Shown: positions 32,191 to 43,700, counted from the first letter of the stretch. The stretch is 64,000 nt of DNA from Stieleria neptunia (GCF_007754155.1 NZ_CP037423.1:6630938-6694937), one strand, 5' to 3'. Program-made: numbers and translations. Notes: generated from the sequence alone by a model not told the origin.

Positions 32191-32270
32191 TAGCGGCACG
32201 GCGCGCGCCGTTCGGTTTCAGGGTTGGAAACGCGTTGAAAGACCGGAGGGCTCGCGCCCTGCCGCTAACA
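32191..32270. repeat. Dispersed repeat R4, copy 1
   Basis: The unit contains a ggcacggcgcg block, ggaaacgcgttgaaagaccg and the short palindrome gagggctcgcgccct, ending gccgctaa. Copies are also at 32650-32727 and, partly, 35858-35902. Confidence 0.75.
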
Positions 32271-32649
32271 ATCACAATTCGTATGGTGCCGACGGAGAGC
32301 GCCAGCGAGCCGGGTATCCCGAAGGGATTCCTGCGAGTAGCCGGAGGTCAGCGCAGCGCCACCTCCGGGAAGGATGCTCTCGCAAATCCCCTCGACCCCG
32401 GACGGGTTCGCAGCGCATCAATCTGCGGGCGGAGGGGCAGTCCGCGTTTCTGAAAGAGTAGACCGTGGCGGTTGCGTGCGCGGGTGGCGGACCGGGCGCG
32501 AGGGCTCGTACGCAAATTGCTTCGACACCCTTCGGGGTCGCGACACGCTGGTGGCCGAATGCCCGGAGGTGTCGCTGCGCTCACCTCCGGCTAATGGCTT
32601 TGACCCCGTCCGGGGTCATGCCACCGGCATCGGCACAGAAGGTGATAAC

Positions 32650-32727
32650 GGCACGGCGCGAGTCGTCCGGTTTCAGGATTGGAAACGCGTTGACGGGCCG
32701 GAGGGCTCACGCCCGGCCGCTTACGCG
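32650..32727. repeat. Dispersed repeat R4, copy 2
   Basis: The same order of blocks as copy 1, with point differences (gggccggagggctcacgccc), ending ggccgcttac. Confidence 0.75.
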
Positions 32728-32749
32728 TCGCGGCTCACAAAAACGGCAA

Positions 32750-34612
32750 TCAATTGTCGTTGTCACGCGTCAGGTGGCCGCTGCGGGCGATCGCCAGCAG
32801 CAACCACAACATCACCGAGATGCTTCCGACCATGCCGACCAGCCCGAACAGGCTGATCGGTTCCAGCGTGGTGACGTACAGCGGAATGGAGATCAGCGGC
32901 GAGACCTTTTGCGCGAGCAACAGCGACGATCCGAGAAACACGGCGCTGGCCATCACGCCGAGGACCAGTCGATTGACGGACGGTCCCAATCGCTGATGCT
33001 CCAGTGTGAACCGCGTTTCGCCACGGCGAAGCATCTGCATCAACGAAACCAGTTCGTCGGGCGCCGATTCGAGAAAGCTTTCCGCTTCCAAATAAATGCG
33101 ACGGGCCTGGCGGAAACGACGCTGGGGGCTTAGACGGCGAAGCATCGTCTTGTGCGCAAGCGATCGAATCACTTTCAGCGAGTCAAAACTGGCGCCCAAT
33201 TCGCTCAGGGTGCCTTCGAGCGAGATCAACATCTTCAGCAGCAAGGCCGATTGGTTGGGCAACTTGATCGAATGCTTGTGCAGCAGTTCGGTCAGCGCGG
33301 TCAGCGCCCCGGCCAGATCGAATTCGTCCATCGATTGCTGGCCATAAGTGCCGATAAAATCGGCGACGTCGATCGACAGCGCGGACTCGTCGAGGGTGGG
33401 AGGCGTTTCACCGACGCGGCGGATCAGCCGGGTCAAGCGATTTTGATCGCCGCCTGAAATGGCGACCAACATGTCTTCGATGTTCTCTCGCAACCGCTCA
33501 TCGATCCGGCCGGTCATCCCGAAATCCAAGATCCCCAGCCGGCCATCCTCGAGCAAAAACAGGTTGTCGGTGTGGGGATCGGCGTGAAACAGGCCTTCTT
33601 CAAAGATCATCGCCAGATAGACATCGGCGATCGCATGCCCGATCGTTTCGCAGCGATCAGCGTCCAGGGTGATCTTGGACAACTGCTCGCGCCGACCGTT
33701 GTCGCGCGACGGCTTGGTCGCGGCGCCGTTGCCTTGGGAGGTCGATTCCCCGGTGCGCTTCGATGTGGTGCGCTTCGATGTGGCGCCGGTCGAATTGGCG
33801 CCAGTCGGTGCGGTCGATGCGGGCGAGCGTTCCGAATCACGCAAGCATTCGGCCAGGGATCGCCCCATCAGTTCGTCCATGACCAAGACGCGGCGGGTGC
33901 ACAGCGGGGCGACCGGATTGGGCACGACGACGTCGGCGCTGTGTTTGGCGATCCAGGCGGAAAAGTGCTCCAACGATTGCCGCTCCCGGCTGAAATCCAG
34001 CTCGCGGGTGATGATCGGGGCGAGCTGGCGAACGACATCGCCCGGTCGCCAGGCCGCCACGGTTTCGACCCGTTCGGCCAGCACCGCCAATCCGCTCAAG
34101 ACCTCGATGTCCTGCTTGACCGTTTTTTCGATTCCCGCCCGCTGGACCTTCAAAACCACCCGCCGCCCGTCGTTGAGCACCGCGCGGTGGACCTGGCCGA
34201 TCGAGGCACTGGCCAGCGGCTGGGCATCGATGCTGGCGAAGTGGGATTCGTAATGGTCGCCCAATTCGCCGGCGAGCGTTTTCCGCACCTTCGCGATGTC
34301 GTCGGGCCGGACATTGGCCCGCAACCCCTTCAATTCTTCACTCAGGGCGATGCCGACCAGATCGGGGCGTGCGGCGAGGATTTGGCCGAGTTTGATGAAC
34401 GTGGGACCGAGGTCCGTCAGCGCCATCCGCACCCGTTGTTCCCGCGTGTACTCAGCCAACGGTGTGCCACGATGGTCCTTGAACCAGCCCTGGAAGGGGA
34501 GCCGCCGGTGCTGGCTGAGCCAATCGGCCAAGCCATAGCGGCGCAGCACGGCCAGGATCTCGCGCCAGCGGCGCAGATTCCGGTAAAGCTGGGGGATGGC
34601 GGTGATTTTCAT
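32750..34612 (-). CDS. ABC1/UbiB/AarF-family atypical kinase
   Basis: A 620-aa membrane-anchored protein-kinase-like ATPase of the ABC1/UbiB family, which supports ubiquinone or other isoprenoid-lipid homeostasis. The KxGQ motif is in FIKLGQILAARPDL (about 73-86), the Ala-rich loop is ASASIGQVH, the ATP lysine is in RRVVLKVQR and the metal site is GILDFGMTG. Residues about 258-305 are a low-complexity Ser/Thr/Arg insertion with two SKRT repeats, absent from ordinary members. Two membrane helices end the protein (LGVMASAVFLGSSLLLA and a last one near residue 600). It is transcribed away from the MoxR gene. Confidence 0.92.
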   Translation of the reverse strand: MKITAIPQLYRNLRRWREILAVLRRYGLADWLSQHRRLPFQGWFKDHRGTPLAEYTREQRVRMALTDLGPTFIKLGQILAARPDLVGIALSEELKGLRANVRPDDIAKVRKTLAGELGDHYESHFASIDAQPLASASIGQVHRAVLNDGRRVVLKVQRAGIEKTVKQDIEVLSGLAVLAERVETVAAWRPGDVVRQLAPIITRELDFSRERQSLEHFSAWIAKHSADVVVPNPVAPLCTRRVLVMDELMGRSLAECLRDSERSPASTAPTGANSTGATSKRTTSKRTGESTSQGNGAATKPSRDNGRREQLSKITLDADRCETIGHAIADVYLAMIFEEGLFHADPHTDNLFLLEDGRLGILDFGMTGRIDERLRENIEDMLVAISGGDQNRLTRLIRRVGETPPTLDESALSIDVADFIGTYGQQSMDEFDLAGALTALTELLHKHSIKLPNQSALLLKMLISLEGTLSELGASFDSLKVIRSLAHKTMLRRLSPQRRFRQARRIYLEAESFLESAPDELVSLMQMLRRGETRFTLEHQRLGPSVNRLVLGVMASAVFLGSSLLLAQKVSPLISIPLYVTTLEPISLFGLVGMVGSISVMLWLLLAIARSGHLTRDNDN

Positions 34613-34792
34613 GCGAAAAGAATCAAGAGAGCGGTCGTCGGGCCATTGTAGCTGGGGGGAAGAAATTCAAGCCGTTGGCCGGTGTGGCAAAAAGAATTAG
34701 ACAAAGAAACCAAACGAATTGATCAGTTAAACTGGTGGTCAGCCTTCGCCGCCGCTCCAGTTCCAGCTCGACTTTCCCGCGATTTGTTTCTT

Positions 34793-35815
34793 ATGACCGA
34801 AGCCCCACCCGTCGTCGACCCGTCTGCCCACGCAGGAGCCACGGCCGGCAGTGCCGGCGAAGTCGCCAATGTCGCGGCGGTCTCCGAATTCGCCAAACGG
34901 GTGATCGCCAATGTCGAGCACGCGATCGTCGGCAAGCGAAAGCAACTGGTGCTGTCCCTGGTCGCCTGGTTCAGCGGCGGCCACCTGTTGCTCGAAGACG
35001 TGCCGGGTGTGGCCAAGACGATGCTGGCACGGGCGTTGGCCAAAAGCATTGGCTGCAAGTTCAAACGGGTCCAGTGCACGCCGGACTTGTTGCCGACCGA
35101 CGTGACGGGGACGTCGATTTTCAACCAGAAAGAAGCCGAGTTTGAGTTTCGTGCCGGACCGGTCTTCACCCAGATTTTGCTGGCCGACGAAATCAACCGC
35201 GCGACGCCGCGAACCCAGGCCTCGCTGCTGGAGGCGATGGCCGAGGGTTGTGTCACCGTCGACGGCACCACGCATGTTCTGGAAAAACCATTTCTGGTGA
35301 TCGCGACCCAAAACCCGGTCGATCACGAAGGCACGTTCCCGCTGCCCGAGGCACAACTGGATCGGTTTCTGATGCGTTTCAGTTTGGGCTATCCGTCGAT
35401 GGAGGAAGAGATGCGGATGCTGGAACTGCTGCAGCACACGCATCCGATCGACCGTTTGCCGGCCGTCGCGACGGCCAAAGAATTGATCGCGGCGCAAGCG
35501 GAGATTCGCAAGGTCCACGTCGATCCGCGGGTGCGGCAGTACTTTTTGCAGATCATCGAGCAGACGCGCCGTCACAATGATTTGGCACTCGGCGGCAGCC
35601 CGCGGGCGACGATCGCGTTGTTTCGTTGCGGCCAGGCGATGGCGGCGATTCGGGGGCGTGGATTTGTCACGCCCGATGATATCAAACGCGTGCTCTCCCC
35701 GGTGATGAATCACCGCCTGATCCTGCGGCCGGAAAGTCGGCTTCGCAAAGTCACCACGGAAAGCGTGCTGCAGGAGATCGTCAGCGAAATCGCCGTGCCG
35801 ACGGTGCAGGCGTAA
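34793..35815 (+). CDS. MoxR-family AAA+ ATPase
   Basis: A 340-aa MoxR/RavA-like AAA+ ATPase, a chaperone-like remodelling protein usually paired with DUF58 or von Willebrand factor A partners. The ATG at 34793 is chosen over an upstream frame start (34682) that is not protein-like. The Walker A is EDVPGVAKTM, with Asp in place of the first Gly as in this family; Walker B is ILLADEINRATP; sensor 1 is VIATQNPVDHEGTFPLPEAQLDRF. The usual partner genes do not follow; a repeat-rich spacer does. The nearest von Willebrand protein is at 56-61 kb. Confidence 0.93.
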   Translation: MTEAPPVVDPSAHAGATAGSAGEVANVAAVSEFAKRVIANVEHAIVGKRKQLVLSLVAWFSGGHLLLEDVPGVAKTMLARALAKSIGCKFKRVQCTPDLLPTDVTGTSIFNQKEAEFEFRAGPVFTQILLADEINRATPRTQASLLEAMAEGCVTVDGTTHVLEKPFLVIATQNPVDHEGTFPLPEAQLDRFLMRFSLGYPSMEEEMRMLELLQHTHPIDRLPAVATAKELIAAQAEIRKVHVDPRVRQYFLQIIEQTRRHNDLALGGSPRATIALFRCGQAMAAIRGRGFVTPDDIKRVLSPVMNHRLILRPESRLRKVTTESVLQEIVSEIAVPTVQA

Positions 35816-36160
35816 CGGACAACGCCCATTGCCGCTTAGCCTGGGGCTGAAGGTGTGAGCGGAACGGCGTGAAAGACCGGAGGGCTCGCGCCCTGCCGCT
35901 AAGCAACGCTCGGAAAATAAGTGAGATAGGCTTCCAGCCTGTCGACGCTGGAATGACAGGCTGGAAGCCTATCCCACTGCTAGATCCGACACTTATTTTC
36001 CGTGCGCCGCTAACACGAACACCCCCTTTGGTGCCAACGAACGTGGTATTGGGACAACGCCGTCCGGTGGGCGGCGTGTGGGCTGGTCAGGAGGGGGCCG
36101 CGGACCCTAGGCTGTAGGCCGATTTCGTCCACATCGCCATCTCTGGCAGCGGGGTGCAGG
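35816..36160. other. Spacer with repeat R4 interrupted by a palindromic element
   Basis: An R4 piece (35858-35902) is followed by the palindromic element (35911-36002), then gcgccgctaac. No gene is visible. The plus-strand lipase gene starts at the end of this spacer, next to two copies of gggtgcttga. Confidence 0.65.
35911..36002. repeat. Palindromic MITE-like element, copy 2
   Basis: Ends cggaaaataagtg and cacttattttccg form 13-bp terminal inverted repeats. The interior is a long palindrome almost identical to 24631-24723 (ggcttccagcctgtcg and gacaggctggaagcct). Confidence 0.78.
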
Positions 36161-37087
36161 GTGCTTGAAGACAGGGTGCTTGAAAACGTCGTCAAATCCG
36201 TCGAATCGATCAACGGGGTTCAGGATCCGGGTGAAGTCCCGTTGGTCATCCATTCGGCGGTCCGGGGGCCGATCGCGGAAATGAGTTTTCTGCGTCGTTC
36301 GTTGTTGTTTGCGGAATTATCGATGATTTCCTACAACGACGACGCCGAGGCCCGGGCGGCGGCGGCAATCGCCGGGTTTGACGACGTGACCTTTTTCGAT
36401 CGGGATGGATCCCAAGCGTATCGTTTCCGCAACGGCCACGATTGCGTGATCGCGTGCCGGGGCACCGAACCGAACGAATGGAACGACATCCGCGCCGATG
36501 CCAACGCGGCCAGCGTGCTTGCCGAGACGGTCGGACGGGTGCACCGCGGATTCAAGACCGAAGTCGACGATCTATGGCCGATGGTCGAAACGGCGCTACT
36601 GGACAACGAGCACTCGCTTTATTTCTGTGGACATTCGCTCGGCGGGGCGATGGCAACCATCTGTGCCGGTCGCTGCCATCTGTCGCACATCCCCAGCAAC
36701 CCGATGGAGCTGTTTACGTTCGGTAGCCCACGGGTGGGTGACAAGCGTTACATCAACTACGTTAAACTGGACCACTACCGCTTCGTCCACAACAACGACA
36801 TCGTCACGCGAGTGCCGCCTTCGTTTTTGGGTTACCGACACAGCGGCAGCGAAGTCTACTTTGATCGAAATGGCCGCATCCGCAAACTCGGGCGTGTCTC
36901 CAAACGTCGTGACAAGTGGCACGGATTTCTCCGCGGGCTGCGACGGTGGAAAATCGATCACTTCGCGGATCATTCGATCCACCAATACATCGATTCGATT
37001 GTGGCGGCCGTTCGTGACGAAGAACAACGGCTCCGATCGGGCGGTCTGGCAAAACCCGCCTCCGCCTACGCCGACACGGACGAATGA
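36161..37087 (+). CDS. Lipase (class 3 family)
   Basis: A 308-aa alpha/beta-hydrolase of the fungal-type class 3 lipase family. The nucleophile is in [12 protein letters not shown], the acid is probably the Asp in [11 protein letters not shown], and the base is the His in FADHSIHQY. No signal peptide is seen, so it may act inside the cell. The start is uncertain: GTG at 36161 or ATG at 36281 ([10 protein letters not shown]); the first 40 residues overlap a repeat of the word gggtgcttga. The stop overlaps the next gene start by four bases (atga). Confidence 0.85.
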   Translation: MLEDRVLENVVKSVESINGVQDPGEVPLVIHSAVRGPIAEMSFLRRSLLFAELSMISYNDDAEARAAAAIAGFDDVTFFDRDGSQAYRFRNGHDCVIACRGTEPNEWNDIRADANAASVLAETVGRVHRGFKTEVDDLWPMVETALLDNEHSLYFCGHSLGGAMATICAGRCHLSHIPSNPMELFTFGSPRVGDKRYINYVKLDHYRFVHNNDIVTRVPPSFLGYRHSGSEVYFDRNGRIRKLGRVSKRRDKWHGFLRGLRRWKIDHFADHSIHQYIDSIVAAVRDEEQRLRSGGLAKPASAYADTDE

Positions 37088-38145
37088 GTACGATTCCTAA
37101 TGGCCAACCTGGCACGGCACCAACACGAAAGATGAGTCCCACGAAAGACGCGATGACGAACTCCGACGAAAATGACGCGTTGCGATCGACGCACGTTGAA
37201 ATCGAAGGCGTTCGATTAAAACTGGCCAAGCCCTATGTCGATCCCGGCCGCTGGATCGGCCAAGCGGAGATCTTGCAGCAACTGTTGGCGTGCTGGATTT
37301 CCCTCGACGAAGCCGATTTGCCGCTGACGCCACGGTTGGTCGGGGCGCCGGGCGTGGGCAAGACCCAACTGGCGATCGCGGCGGCCAAAGCACAAGGGCG
37401 GCCGCTGTACATCTATCAGTGCACCGCCGACACGCGCCCCGAAGATCTGTTGGTCACCCCGGTGCTCAGCCAAAACGGCGAGATCGCCTACCACGCGTCC
37501 CCGTTGGTCACGGCGATGGTCCGTGGCGGCGTGTGCGTGCTGGACGAAGGCAACCGGATGAACGAAAAATCATGGGCATCCCTGGCACCGTTGTTCGACA
37601 ACCGACGCTACGTCGAATCGATCGTCGCGGGGATCACGATCGACGCGCACAGCGAATTCCGCGCCGCGGTGACGATGAACCAAGACGAGTCGACGTTCGA
37701 GATTCCCGATTACATCATGAGCCGATTGCAGCCCACGTTGCCGGTCGGATTTCCCAACAAGCAGGACGAAATGGCGATCCTGCAATACCACCTGCCCTTT
37801 GCCGAAGCGGAGATGTTGGCGATGACGGTGGAATTTCTGCAACGCTCGCATCAATTGAAACTGGAATTCTCACCGCGCGACGGAATCAATTTGCTTCGTT
37901 ACGCCCTGAAACGCATCTCGCAGAATCCGGATCACCCGGTCAGCCGAGATGTCGCTTGGCAGGAAGCGCTCAAGAGTTGCTTGGGCGATGAAGCGTTTGA
38001 TCTGGAGCAACTGTCGCAGCGGAAGAGTCGAACCCTGGGCGGTGACGCCGTGCCGTTGGGGCTGGCCGATCTGTTCTTTGACCCCGACGATCCCATGCAC
38101 CCGGATCGTGAAGACGATGAAGAGGATGAAGATTTCAATGTCTAG
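37084..38145 (+). CDS. AAA+ ATPase (AAA_5/MoxR-like)
   Basis: A 353-aa AAA+ ATPase. Walker A is [12 protein letters not shown] (about 81-92), Walker B is [12 protein letters not shown], and sensor 1 is [10 protein letters not shown]. It lacks the C-terminal part of a classical MoxR and ends in a very acidic tail ([20 protein letters not shown]). It is coupled to the lipase upstream (atga) and to the Ppx/GppA-HD gene downstream (8-bp overlap). The trio suggests a common task, such as membrane or phosphate stress; this is inference. Confidence 0.88.
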   Translation: MSTIPNGQPGTAPTRKMSPTKDAMTNSDENDALRSTHVEIEGVRLKLAKPYVDPGRWIGQAEILQQLLACWISLDEADLPLTPRLVGAPGVGKTQLAIAAAKAQGRPLYIYQCTADTRPEDLLVTPVLSQNGEIAYHASPLVTAMVRGGVCVLDEGNRMNEKSWASLAPLFDNRRYVESIVAGITIDAHSEFRAAVTMNQDESTFEIPDYIMSRLQPTLPVGFPNKQDEMAILQYHLPFAEAEMLAMTVEFLQRSHQLKLEFSPRDGINLLRYALKRISQNPDHPVSRDVAWQEALKSCLGDEAFDLEQLSQRKSRTLGGDAVPLGLADLFFDPDDPMHPDREDDEEDEDFNV

Positions 38146-39736
38146 TTCGCCTGTCAAGGAAGCCGCTGCGGAACGCATCGAAACCTCGCCGTCGACGATG
38201 CAGCGGATCGTTGCGGTCATCGATATCGGAGCCACCGCGATGCGAATGGCCGTCGCGGAGATCCATGACGGCGCCAAGGTTCGCGTGCTGGACCAGTTGG
38301 TGCAGCCGGTGCAATTGGGAAAGGAAGCGTTTGAGACGCGTCGACTGTCGCGAAAAAGCACCGAACGTGTCGTTTCCGTCCTGTCCCAATACCAGCGTGT
38401 TCTGCGTGAATACGGCATCGAAGGAACATCGGACATTCGCGTGGTGGGGACCAGCGCCGTCCGCGAAGCCTCCAACCGGCTCGCCTTCGCCGATCGCGTC
38501 TACACCGCGACCGGGCTGCACGTCGAACCGATCGACGAAGCGGAAGTCAATCGGATCACGTACATGGGCATCACGCCCCAGTTACTGGCCAACGCCGAGC
38601 TTTCCAACGGCAAGGCGATGGTGTTGGAGGTCGGTGGCGGCAGCACGGAAGTCCTGATCGTGCGGAGCGGCAACGTGCTGGCCAGCAACTCCTTTCGACT
38701 CGGGTCGCTACGGATGTTGCAGGCGATCGATCTGGCCCGCGCCGGGGTCGATCGTCGCCGCGCCCTGCTGGAAAATCACATCAACCGGACGCTGAACCAG
38801 TTGAACGAATTTGTCCGCGGCGATTCACAATTGAATTTGGTGGCCGTCGGCGGCGACATCCGATTGGCCACGCGGCTGATCGTCGATGACTGGCAACCCG
38901 GTGAATTGGCCGTCCTGCCGACCAAATCGCTGGCCGAATTGACCGACACCGTCTTGAAGATGGGCGATGACGAAATCGTCAAACGGTTCGACGCCTCGTT
39001 CATCGAAGCCGAAACGATGGGCCCCGCGTTGCTGGCCTATTCGATGTTGGCCAAACAATTTCATCTGGAACACGTCTACGTCAGCGACACCAATCTGCGC
39101 GAAGGACTGCTCAAAGACATCGCGGTCGGCGGAAGCTGGACGGCCGAGTTTCGCAACCAGATCGTGCGGTCGGCGTTGTCGCTGGGACGGCGATTCCATT
39201 TCGACGAGATGCACGCCCGCAGCGTCGCCGAATTGGCGCGAAAACTGTTCGACCAGCTTCGATCGGAACATATGCTGGACAACCGCCATGAGGTGATCCT
39301 GCACGTCGCGGCGCTCCTGCACGAAATCGGCATGCAGATCAACGTCCGCAGCCACCACAAGCACTCCCTGTACATCATCAAATACAGCGAACTGTTTGGA
39401 CTTTCCAGAAGCGAGCTGTTACAGGTCGGGTTGATCGCGCGTTACTATCGTCGGGCCCCACCGCAACCGTCACACACCGATTACATGTCCCTGGACCGCG
39501 AGACGCGGGTGATTGTCAACAAACTGGCTTCGATCCTTCGGCTGGCAACGGCCCTCGATGACACGCGGACCAGTCGCATTCGCGAGATCGAATGCCAGAC
39601 CGATGGGAAACGCTTGATGATCCACGTCCCGGGCGTTCGGGACGTTTCGTTGGAACAGATTGCGATGAAACAACAAGCCGGTCTGTTCCGTGACGTGTTC
39701 GGCTTGTCCGTCATGCTGCGGGCCGGAGAGACGTAA
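38138..39736 (+). CDS. Ppx/GppA phosphatase with HD domain
   Basis: A 532-aa exopolyphosphatase/guanosine pentaphosphatase. The first 300 residues are the ASKHA-fold Ppx/GppA domain ([20 protein letters not shown], then [14 protein letters not shown]). Residues about 320-470 form an HD-type domain with [15 protein letters not shown] and the downstream [13 protein letters not shown]. This matches the Ppx/GppA-HD proteins of many bacteria that hydrolyse polyphosphate or pppGpp. It starts inside the AAA+ gene (ATG 38138, stop of AAA+ at 38145). It is tail-to-tail with the YTV gene, only three bases apart. Confidence 0.93.
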   Translation: MSSSPVKEAAAERIETSPSTMQRIVAVIDIGATAMRMAVAEIHDGAKVRVLDQLVQPVQLGKEAFETRRLSRKSTERVVSVLSQYQRVLREYGIEGTSDIRVVGTSAVREASNRLAFADRVYTATGLHVEPIDEAEVNRITYMGITPQLLANAELSNGKAMVLEVGGGSTEVLIVRSGNVLASNSFRLGSLRMLQAIDLARAGVDRRRALLENHINRTLNQLNEFVRGDSQLNLVAVGGDIRLATRLIVDDWQPGELAVLPTKSLAELTDTVLKMGDDEIVKRFDASFIEAETMGPALLAYSMLAKQFHLEHVYVSDTNLREGLLKDIAVGGSWTAEFRNQIVRSALSLGRRFHFDEMHARSVAELARKLFDQLRSEHMLDNRHEVILHVAALLHEIGMQINVRSHHKHSLYIIKYSELFGLSRSELLQVGLIARYYRRAPPQPSHTDYMSLDRETRVIVNKLASILRLATALDDTRTSRIREIECQTDGKRLMIHVPGVRDVSLEQIAMKQQAGLFRDVFGLSVMLRAGET

Positions 39737-39739
39737 GTC

Positions 39740-40579
39740 TCAGCTGCCGCAACCGCAGCTGCACGCACAGGTTTGCTGAACCGTCTTCATGACGGTGCAG
39801 GGGACCTGTTTTTCGACCGTGTAGGGAACCTTGACGGTGCAGGTGCGGGTTTCTTCGACGTTCACGGTTTCCGGCACGCAAGCGGTGACCATCTTGGTCT
39901 TCTTGCGATATTCCATCGTCTTGTAGGGATGCTTGATGGTCTTGGTTTCCGTCTTGGTGAAGTACTCTTTCACCTTGCGCGTTTTCTTGATCGGCACAGA
40001 GATGCAGACTTCGCAGGTGTAGGGTTCTTCGACACAGACTTCCTTCATCACCGTGACTTCTTTGCTGACTTCGACCGGGTTGGGGCACCAGACTTTCTTT
40101 TCGGTGCACTTGCATCCGCCGCAGGAATCGGTGGCCACCATTTGCACTTCCCAATGCCCCTGGTCTTCGATGCAGGTTTGGGTTTCGGTCACGGGCACGC
40201 ACTCGGTCCGCTTGCGAATCTTCGTGACGGTGTCCTTTCCGGGAACCATGATCGTGTATTCTTGATCGACCCAACGGAACTTGGGCGTTTTGACTTCGAT
40301 GACTTGCTCGTCCACTTTGTCGACACAGACCAGCGCGTTGTACTCGTAGGGCACTTGTTTTTCGACCGTGATCGTCTTGGGAACCAGCACGGTTTCGACG
40401 CGTTGTTCTTCGCGATAACAGGTTTGCGTGACGGTCTTCATCACGGTGCAGGGCACTTGGACCGTTTTGGTGCAGACACCGGTCCCCTTGCATTTGGCAC
40501 AATCGTCACAGGCGTTTGCGGTTCCGACCAGTAAGGCGGTTGCGGCGACCAGTCCGCCCCAGAATTTTGCGGCTAACAT
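39740..40579 (-). CDS. Secreted Cys-rich YTV-repeat protein
   Basis: A 279-aa secreted protein of the planctomycete YTV family, described from Rhodopirellula and linked to the proteinaceous cell wall. A signal peptide (MLAAKFWGGLVAATALLVGT, cleaved near NACDD) is followed by a Cys-rich N-terminus (CDDCAKCKGTGVC). The body holds many Thr/Val/Lys-rich strands with repeated motifs: VPCTVMKTVTQTCYREE near the start and again VPCTVMKTVQQTC at the end, plus VPYTVEKQ. It has 18 or more cysteines, so disulfide cross-linking is likely. It ends CACSCGCGS. Confidence 0.88.
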   Translation of the reverse strand: MLAAKFWGGLVAATALLVGTANACDDCAKCKGTGVCTKTVQVPCTVMKTVTQTCYREEQRVETVLVPKTITVEKQVPYEYNALVCVDKVDEQVIEVKTPKFRWVDQEYTIMVPGKDTVTKIRKRTECVPVTETQTCIEDQGHWEVQMVATDSCGGCKCTEKKVWCPNPVEVSKEVTVMKEVCVEEPYTCEVCISVPIKKTRKVKEYFTKTETKTIKHPYKTMEYRKKTKMVTACVPETVNVEETRTCTVKVPYTVEKQVPCTVMKTVQQTCACSCGCGS

Positions 40580-40727
40580 TTCGGTTGAACTCCCCCGAGT
40601 CTTCGATCTTGTGGATTCAATGCCGCACCCGGATACGTTGGATTGTGCGGATTCGAAGTAAACCTAGGTCGACCGTGGGGGGAGTCAAATCAACAATGTT
40701 GACTTTTGGCAACATTGTTGCGATTGG

Positions 40728-43700
40728 TCACAGCGTGCCGATTCCCAACAACAGGTCGTCCAGGAAACGCTCTTCATCGTCGGCGTCGGCAAAGACACTG
40801 TCAACGGCCGGGATCCAGTCGGACGCCGCACCCGCCTCGCCTTCGCCGCTGGAATAATCGCTTTTGGCGATTTGGTTGATCACCATCAGCGCATCCGACG
40901 GTTCAATCACACCGTTTCCGTTGACGTCCTTGCTGCGGTCGGCCTCGCTCAGGACTTGCTCGCCCGATGCGGTGCTGTTTTGAGTCCGGGCGATATGGTT
41001 GATGATGATCAAGGCGTCTCTGGCCGAGGCAACGCCGTCCTGATTGACATCCGCAGCAGCAAACGTTTGGGGCTGGGGTGGCGGCTGCGTCATGTTGGTG
41101 GTGGCGACCAACGACGGAATCTGGCTGGGTTCGGTCACCAGCAACAACGGGGCCGGATTGGTTCGGACGGGAACAAAGGGCAACAAGAACGGGTTGTTGG
41201 GGTCGGAGAAATTCACCGAACCCTGCGGGATGATCACCCCGCGAAGCCACGTCAGGACATCCTTGATGCCACCGCCGTCTTCAAACGCCTCGCAGCTGCT
41301 AAACGTATCGACACCGAGCTGAACACAGATGTCACCGGGGCTGAGATTGTCTTCGCTGCCCCCGTTGAGCAGCTCGCCGTCGGTGATGAACGCGGCGTCG
41401 CTGCCGAAGTCCTGGTCACTGATCAGCACATCGTTTCCGGAGTTGCCGAACAGGAAATCGACCCCCGGACCGCCGGTCAGCAAGTCTTGATTGAATCCGC
41501 CATAAAGCGTGTCGTTGCCGGCGCCACCGTTGAGTGTTCCCAGCGTCGACGTTTGAGTTGAGATCTGGTCATCGCCGCCGTTTCCGTCAATCCGGACCAA
41601 TTCGACGTTGGCGATTCCGAACGGTTCCAGTTGTGCGTCGCCGGATGGAGCGACGGTGATCAAGTCCGCATCGCTGCCACCGATGACTTCGAATTTGTCG
41701 GTTCCGTTGCCGCCGTCAAAGGTCAACAGCTGCGCGGTCGCGGTGATCTCGATCGGGATGTCACTGGTGACGGTGAAAATGTCATCTTGCGTACCGGTGA
41801 CAACATCGACCGATTCGATGCCCAGTGTTTCGAACACTTCATTGCCCGTGGTGGCTCGGGGTGTGCCGGGCGTCGTGGTTGCCAAGACGCCTTGAGAGGC
41901 CGCGGTGATGACGTACCGCAAATCCAGAGACTCGGTGGCGCTGCCGGCCAGCAGGTTGACGCGGTCACCGGTGGCGATGCCGGATTCGCTATCCTGCACC
42001 GGGAATCCGCCGACGTTGGTCACGCCTTGGGTCACCGTACTGCCGCCCAGCGAGTTGTCTCCACCGTCCAGGAACAACTGACGGGTCGCTGCGACCGCAT
42101 CGCTGCCCAGCGGGTCGTTGTTGATTCGCCCAAGGTAGCCGGCCGTATCGGCACCGGACGCGTTCAGATTGATCGTGTCATCGCCCATGTCTCCATTCAA
42201 GTCAACGATCGTGTTCAGGAAGACTTCGTTGACGTTGAGCGTGTCGTCGCCGCTGCCGGCCGCAACATTCACGACCGCGAATCCGGTGCGAACCGGCGCG
42301 GCGGTTTCGACCAACAAGTCGACGCTGTCGATGTCGTCCCCGGAATTCACTTGCAACCCGGCCTGGTCACCAAGCGATTCGATGGAAACCGCATCGGAGC
42401 CCGCTGCGGTATCGACCACCGTGACGCTTGTGTCGCCGGTCGAAGCGACACTCACGGTATCACCATTGTCGTCGGTCGAAATCTGGCTGATCGAACCCGC
42501 CCCGGTCGTTGTGATCGTCACCGTGTCGGAGCCGACATAGCTGGTCAGATTGAATGACGTGGCATCGGCCGTCGAGACGACGGCGACGGTGGCGTCACCC
42601 TGAGTGGTTCGCAGATTCAATGTCTCGGTCGTTTCGTAAGCGACATTGCCACCGCCGGATCGCTCGACGGAAGTCGCTGTGACCGTGTAGCTGTGAGCCC
42701 CCGCGGAGAGTTGGTCAGAGACGTTCAGCGTGTCACCGGTGTCGACGGTGGCGGTTCGCGTCACGTCCGATCCGATCGTTTGCCGACCCGTCACCGACTC
42801 ACTGATCGAAGGCCCGTCGTGGCCTTCGCCAAACACGCAGATGTCACCCAAGATGCCATCCAAATCGCCGTTCAAATTCCCATTCGGCGTGCCGAGCGAA
42901 CCGTCGGCGGTGGAAGTGATGTTGACGGTGTCGTTGTCACTGCCCCCGTTGACGACCACCACGCTGTCGGCGGCAGTTGCACGGATGTTGGTGATGTCGT
43001 CGCCAGCACCGAGCGAGATGGCGGTCGCTGAAGTGGCACCGGTGCCGAGCAGTGTCACCGTGTCGTCGCCGCTGCCCGCATCGATCGCCAATCCACTTTC
43101 GGCACCGGTGGTGGTGACCGTCACCTCGTCATCGCCGTCACCGGTCGTCACCCGTGTGACGCTGGCATCGACGACACCCGGTGTTCCCGTCGTTCCGGTG
43201 CTATCAATGGTCACGCTGTCGTTGTCGATTCCCGAATCGATCAGCAGCACACTTTCAAGGCCCGTCGTCATGACGTCGATCGTGTCCGCACCGCCGTCGG
43301 TGTTGACCGTCGTCCGAGTCCGGTCACCGGTCGTGGTGATCGTGACGTCGTCGGCTGCAGAACCGGTTTCCAGGTTCAGCGTTTCGATCGTGTCGTAAAT
43401 CAGCGGCACGGTGAAAGCAGTCGACGTCAACGTCGTTGCGTCGAGGGTGTAGGTGTTGGCCGCAGCGCTGCCTTCGTTGCTGATGTTCAGCTCGTCACCC
43501 AGGTCGTAACTCTGCTCGACCGTGATCGTTTTGGCAGTCACCGTTTCAGTGACTCCGGGGCTGACCGCGGCGGGATCTTCACCGTAGACGCAAATGTCCC
43601 CGAAGATCCCGTCCAGCACGCCCGTCGGATTGCCCCGCATCACGGCGCGATCGGCGCTGCGTGTGCCCGCGGCGTCGGAGGAAATATTGATCGTGTCGAC

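Larger units (their letters stand above)
32167..32749. other. 583-bp repeat-rich spacer
   Basis: Two copies of repeat R4 (32191-32270 and 32650-32727) share ggtttcaggattggaaacg-type sequence, gaccggagggctcgcgccct and gccgctaa. Between them are palindromes built on accggaggt...acctccgg (32340-32368 and 32563-32590) and gaccccgtccggggtc (about 32601-32616). No gene is visible. Confidence 0.7.

Noticed and set aside
31093..32199. Large minus-strand frame over the EF-G gene
   Set aside because: Antisense shadow rich in Arg/His/Gln; the EF-G frame is unambiguous.
39711..40534. Alternative frames on both strands over the YTV gene
   Set aside because: The frame at 39740-40579 has a signal peptide, Cys pattern and family repeats; the others are shadows of Thr/Val codon usage.
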